The notes under the pieces were generated by a model. It saw only the letters and a program-made list of their open reading frames with translations. It was not told the DNA's origin and made no database searches. DNA of 9,530 nucleotides from Anaerolineales bacterium (GTDB lineage: Bacteria > Chloroflexota > Anaerolineae > 4572-78 > NAK82): the NCBI GenBank assembly GCA_024643945.1, contig JAHELX010000203.1, positions 1-9,530 of the forward strand, in the 5' to 3' direction. How positions within the stretch are numbered: position 1 is the first letter of the stretch; each line of letters opens with the position of its first letter. Shown here piece by piece: positions 8,168 to 9,530 of this stretch. Made by a program: the position numbers and the translations under genes.

Positions 8168-8890
8168 CTATTGCTCGCCCAGATATGCTTTGCGTACCCG
8201 TTCGTCCCTCAGCAATTCTTCGGCAGAGCCAGAGAGGACTTCCCGGCCGGTCTCCAGGACGTAACCCCGGTGGGCGGTTTTGAGTGCTGCGCGGGCGTTT
8301 TGCTCCACCAGTAAGACGGTTACCCCACGCGCGTTGATCTCGCGAATGGTCTCAAAGATGATCTTGACCAGCAGAGGGGCCAGGCCCAGCGATGGCTCGT
8401 CGAGCAGCAACAGCCGGGGACGGGCCATCAACGCACGGCCAATAGTCAGCATCTGCTGTTCGCCACCCGAAAGTGTGCCACCAAGTTGTCTCTTGCGCTC
8501 CTCCAGGCGGGGAAAGAGGCTGAAGACACGGCGTCGGTTCTCTTCGATAGCCTTCCTATCTCCACCCAGGCTGTAGGCCCCCATATTCAGATTCTCCGTT
8601 ACCGTCAGCGTGCTGAAGATTTGGCGTCCCTCAGGCGCATGGGAGATGCCCAATTCCACAATGCGATGGGCTGCCATGCTGTTGATAACCTGCCCGTCAA
8701 ACTCGATCTGGCCTTCTCGTGGGCGGATGAGGCCGGAGATGGTACGTAGCGTCGTCGTCTTCCCCGCCCCATTAGCCCCAATCAGGGTGACGATCTCCCC
8801 CTCTTCCACCTCCAACTGGATACCTTTTAAGGCATGGACGTGGCCGTAATAAGTATGCAGGTTCTCAATCTTCAAAAGAGCCACGATCAC
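8168..8890 (-). CDS. livF: Branched-chain amino acid type ABC transporter ATP-binding protein LivF
   Basis: One of the two ATPases that energise a LivHMGF-type importer of branched-chain amino acids or related solutes, on the cytoplasmic face of the membrane. Visible motifs are Walker A GANGAGKT (38-45), the LivF-type PEGRQIF segment (87-92 region), signature LSGGEQQ (140-146), Walker B LLLLDEP (160-166) and VEQNA (195-199), where LivF proteins have Gln-Asn instead of the usual switch histidine. The C-terminal RVRKAYLGEQ is the normal family ending. 240 residues is full length. The GTG start at 8890 overlaps the livG stop by four bases (GTGA), implying translational coupling. An in-frame GTG at 8884 (MALLKIEN) is a strong alternative. 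The transported solute cannot be read from the ATPase, since Liv-type systems also carry urea, amides and aromatic compounds. Confidence 0.95.
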   Translation of the reverse strand: MIVALLKIENLHTYYGHVHALKGIQLEVEEGEIVTLIGANGAGKTTTLRTISGLIRPREGQIEFDGQVINSMAAHRIVELGISHAPEGRQIFSTLTVTENLNMGAYSLGGDRKAIEENRRRVFSLFPRLEERKRQLGGTLSGGEQQMLTIGRALMARPRLLLLDEPSLGLAPLLVKIIFETIREINARGVTVLLVEQNARAALKTAHRGYVLETGREVLSGSAEELLRDERVRKAYLGEQ

Positions 8891-9530
8891 ACCTCCTCCT
8901 CGCCCAGGTAAGCTTCGATGACGCGCGGGTCGTTCTGCACCTCGGCCGCTGTGCCTTCCGCGATCTTCCTGCCATAATCCAGCACGACGATGCGCTGGCA
9001 GATGCCCATCACAACCTTCATGTCGTGCTCGATGAGCAAGACAGTGATGCCTGAGTCGCAGATTTTCCGGATCAGGGCCATCAACTCCAGGCCCTCCGGC
9101 TCGTTGAGTCCGGCGGCTGGTTCATCCAGGATGACAAGGGCCGGATCGGCGCCCAGCGCCCGCGCAATCTCCAAACGCCGCTGATGCCCGTATGGCAGAT
9201 TCTTGGCCAGTTCGTCTCGATACTCCTCCAGGCCCATAAACATCAGGTAACGTTCCGCCTCGGCGACGATGTGCGCCTCCTCCTTACGTTGGGAGGGCGG
9301 CTGGAAGATTGCTCCCATGACTCCTGCCCTGGTGCGGTGGTGCAGGCCTGCCATGACGTTTTCCAGTGCGATCAGATTGTTGAACAGCCGGATCGTCTGG
9401 AAGGTGCGGGCGATACCCCGCTCTGTGACCTCGTGGGGGCGAAGAGTGCGGATGCTGTCCCATCTCTGCCTCACTGTTGGAATCGGCAGCCAACTCAGCC
9501 ACCAGGTGGGGGTTGACAGTCGCTTGCCCC
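8887..9530 (-). CDS. livG: ABC transporter ATP-binding protein LivG, partial, possibly frameshifted near the edge
   Basis: Second ATPase of the Liv-type importer. Counting from the in-frame GTG at 9474, there is RTFQTIRLF (Q-loop region, 23-31), the LivG signature form LPYGHQRRLEIARAL (93-107), Walker B ALVILDEPAAGLN (112-124) and switch LLIEHDMK (146-153). The ending is VIEAYLGEEEV. The GTG at 9474 is not a true start, because family members have ~70 more residues including Walker A. The frame stays open to the window edge but reads GKRLSTPTWW and then WLPIPTVRQRW, where the family has GKTT-like P-loop text and a G-x-(I/V)-x-(F/W)-DG strand. Gly-Lys sits about where the P-loop should be, and one extra base after it would give GKTTV. 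This suggests frameshifts in the gene or base-call errors. The C-terminal assignment is firm; the intactness is not. Confidence 0.88.
   Translation of the reverse strand, partial: GKRLSTPTWWLSWLPIPTVRQRWDSIRTLRPHEVTERGIARTFQTIRLFNNLIALENVMAGLHHRTRAGVMGAIFQPPSQRKEEAHIVAEAERYLMFMGLEEYRDELAKNLPYGHQRRLEIARALGADPALVILDEPAAGLNEPEGLELMALIRKICDSGITVLLIEHDMKVVMGICQRIVVLDYGRKIAEGTAAEVQNDPRVIEAYLGEEEV
8892..8900 (-). promoter_or_regulatory. Double AGGAGG ribosome binding site for livF inside the livG end
   Basis: Two overlapping AGGAGG motifs (8892-8897 and 8895-8900 on the - strand) lie within the last codons of livG. The inner one is seven bases from GTG 8884. The outer one is four bases from GTG 8890, so spacing slightly favours the 8884 start. 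Confidence 0.55.

Overview
The window is about 9.5 kb of ordinary-looking bacterial chromosome. It most likely comes from a member of the Chloroflexota (Anaerolineae-like), probably environmental. The reasons are the moderately high G+C, two neighbouring secreted proteins ending in a YLP(L/V)V tail that I recall as common in that phylum, a choice-of-anchor-Q type beta-helix protein, a corrinoid protein of the methylamine-methyltransferase type, and LivG/LivF transporter ATPases. This placement comes from recognising sequence, not from a search.

Region 1 (1-2345, + strand) is a cell-surface cluster. It holds the C-terminal end of a secreted repeat protein, then an intact 553-residue secreted parallel beta-helix protein rich in cysteine, then a decayed remnant of a second beta-helix gene. 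The remnant still has a strong ribosome binding site and an ATG-AAG-AAG start, but stops at once and is out of frame with what follows.

Region 2 (2315-3462) carries a corrinoid (B12-binding) protein on the - strand with a good sigma70-like promoter of its own and a GC-rich hairpin after its stop. Upstream of that promoter lies a 144-bp element with perfect 13-bp terminal inverted repeats, strong internal hairpins and an imperfect 10-bp direct repeat at its two edges. It looks like a small non-autonomous mobile element (MITE-like) sitting between two divergent promoters.

Region 3 (3378-8120, + strand) appears to be one transcription unit behind a second good promoter: a small four-helix membrane protein of unknown function, glutaminyl-tRNA synthetase (glnS), glutamyl-tRNA synthetase (gltX) and a SAM-dependent methyltransferase. 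The glnS-gltX pair means Gln-tRNA(Gln) can be charged directly. Sampled lines of glnS are less G+C-rich than gltX, in line with the family's history of lateral transfer.

Region 4 (8168-9530, - strand) converges on region 3 and holds livF and the 3'-terminal part of livG, the two ATPases of a branched-chain amino acid type ABC importer. The livG reading frame looks disturbed close to the window edge, where the P-loop should be.

I saw no CRISPR array, tRNA, rRNA, defence system or transposase gene. The least routine items are the MITE-like structured element, the truncated beta-helix remnant, the shared C-terminal tail and the possible livG frameshift.
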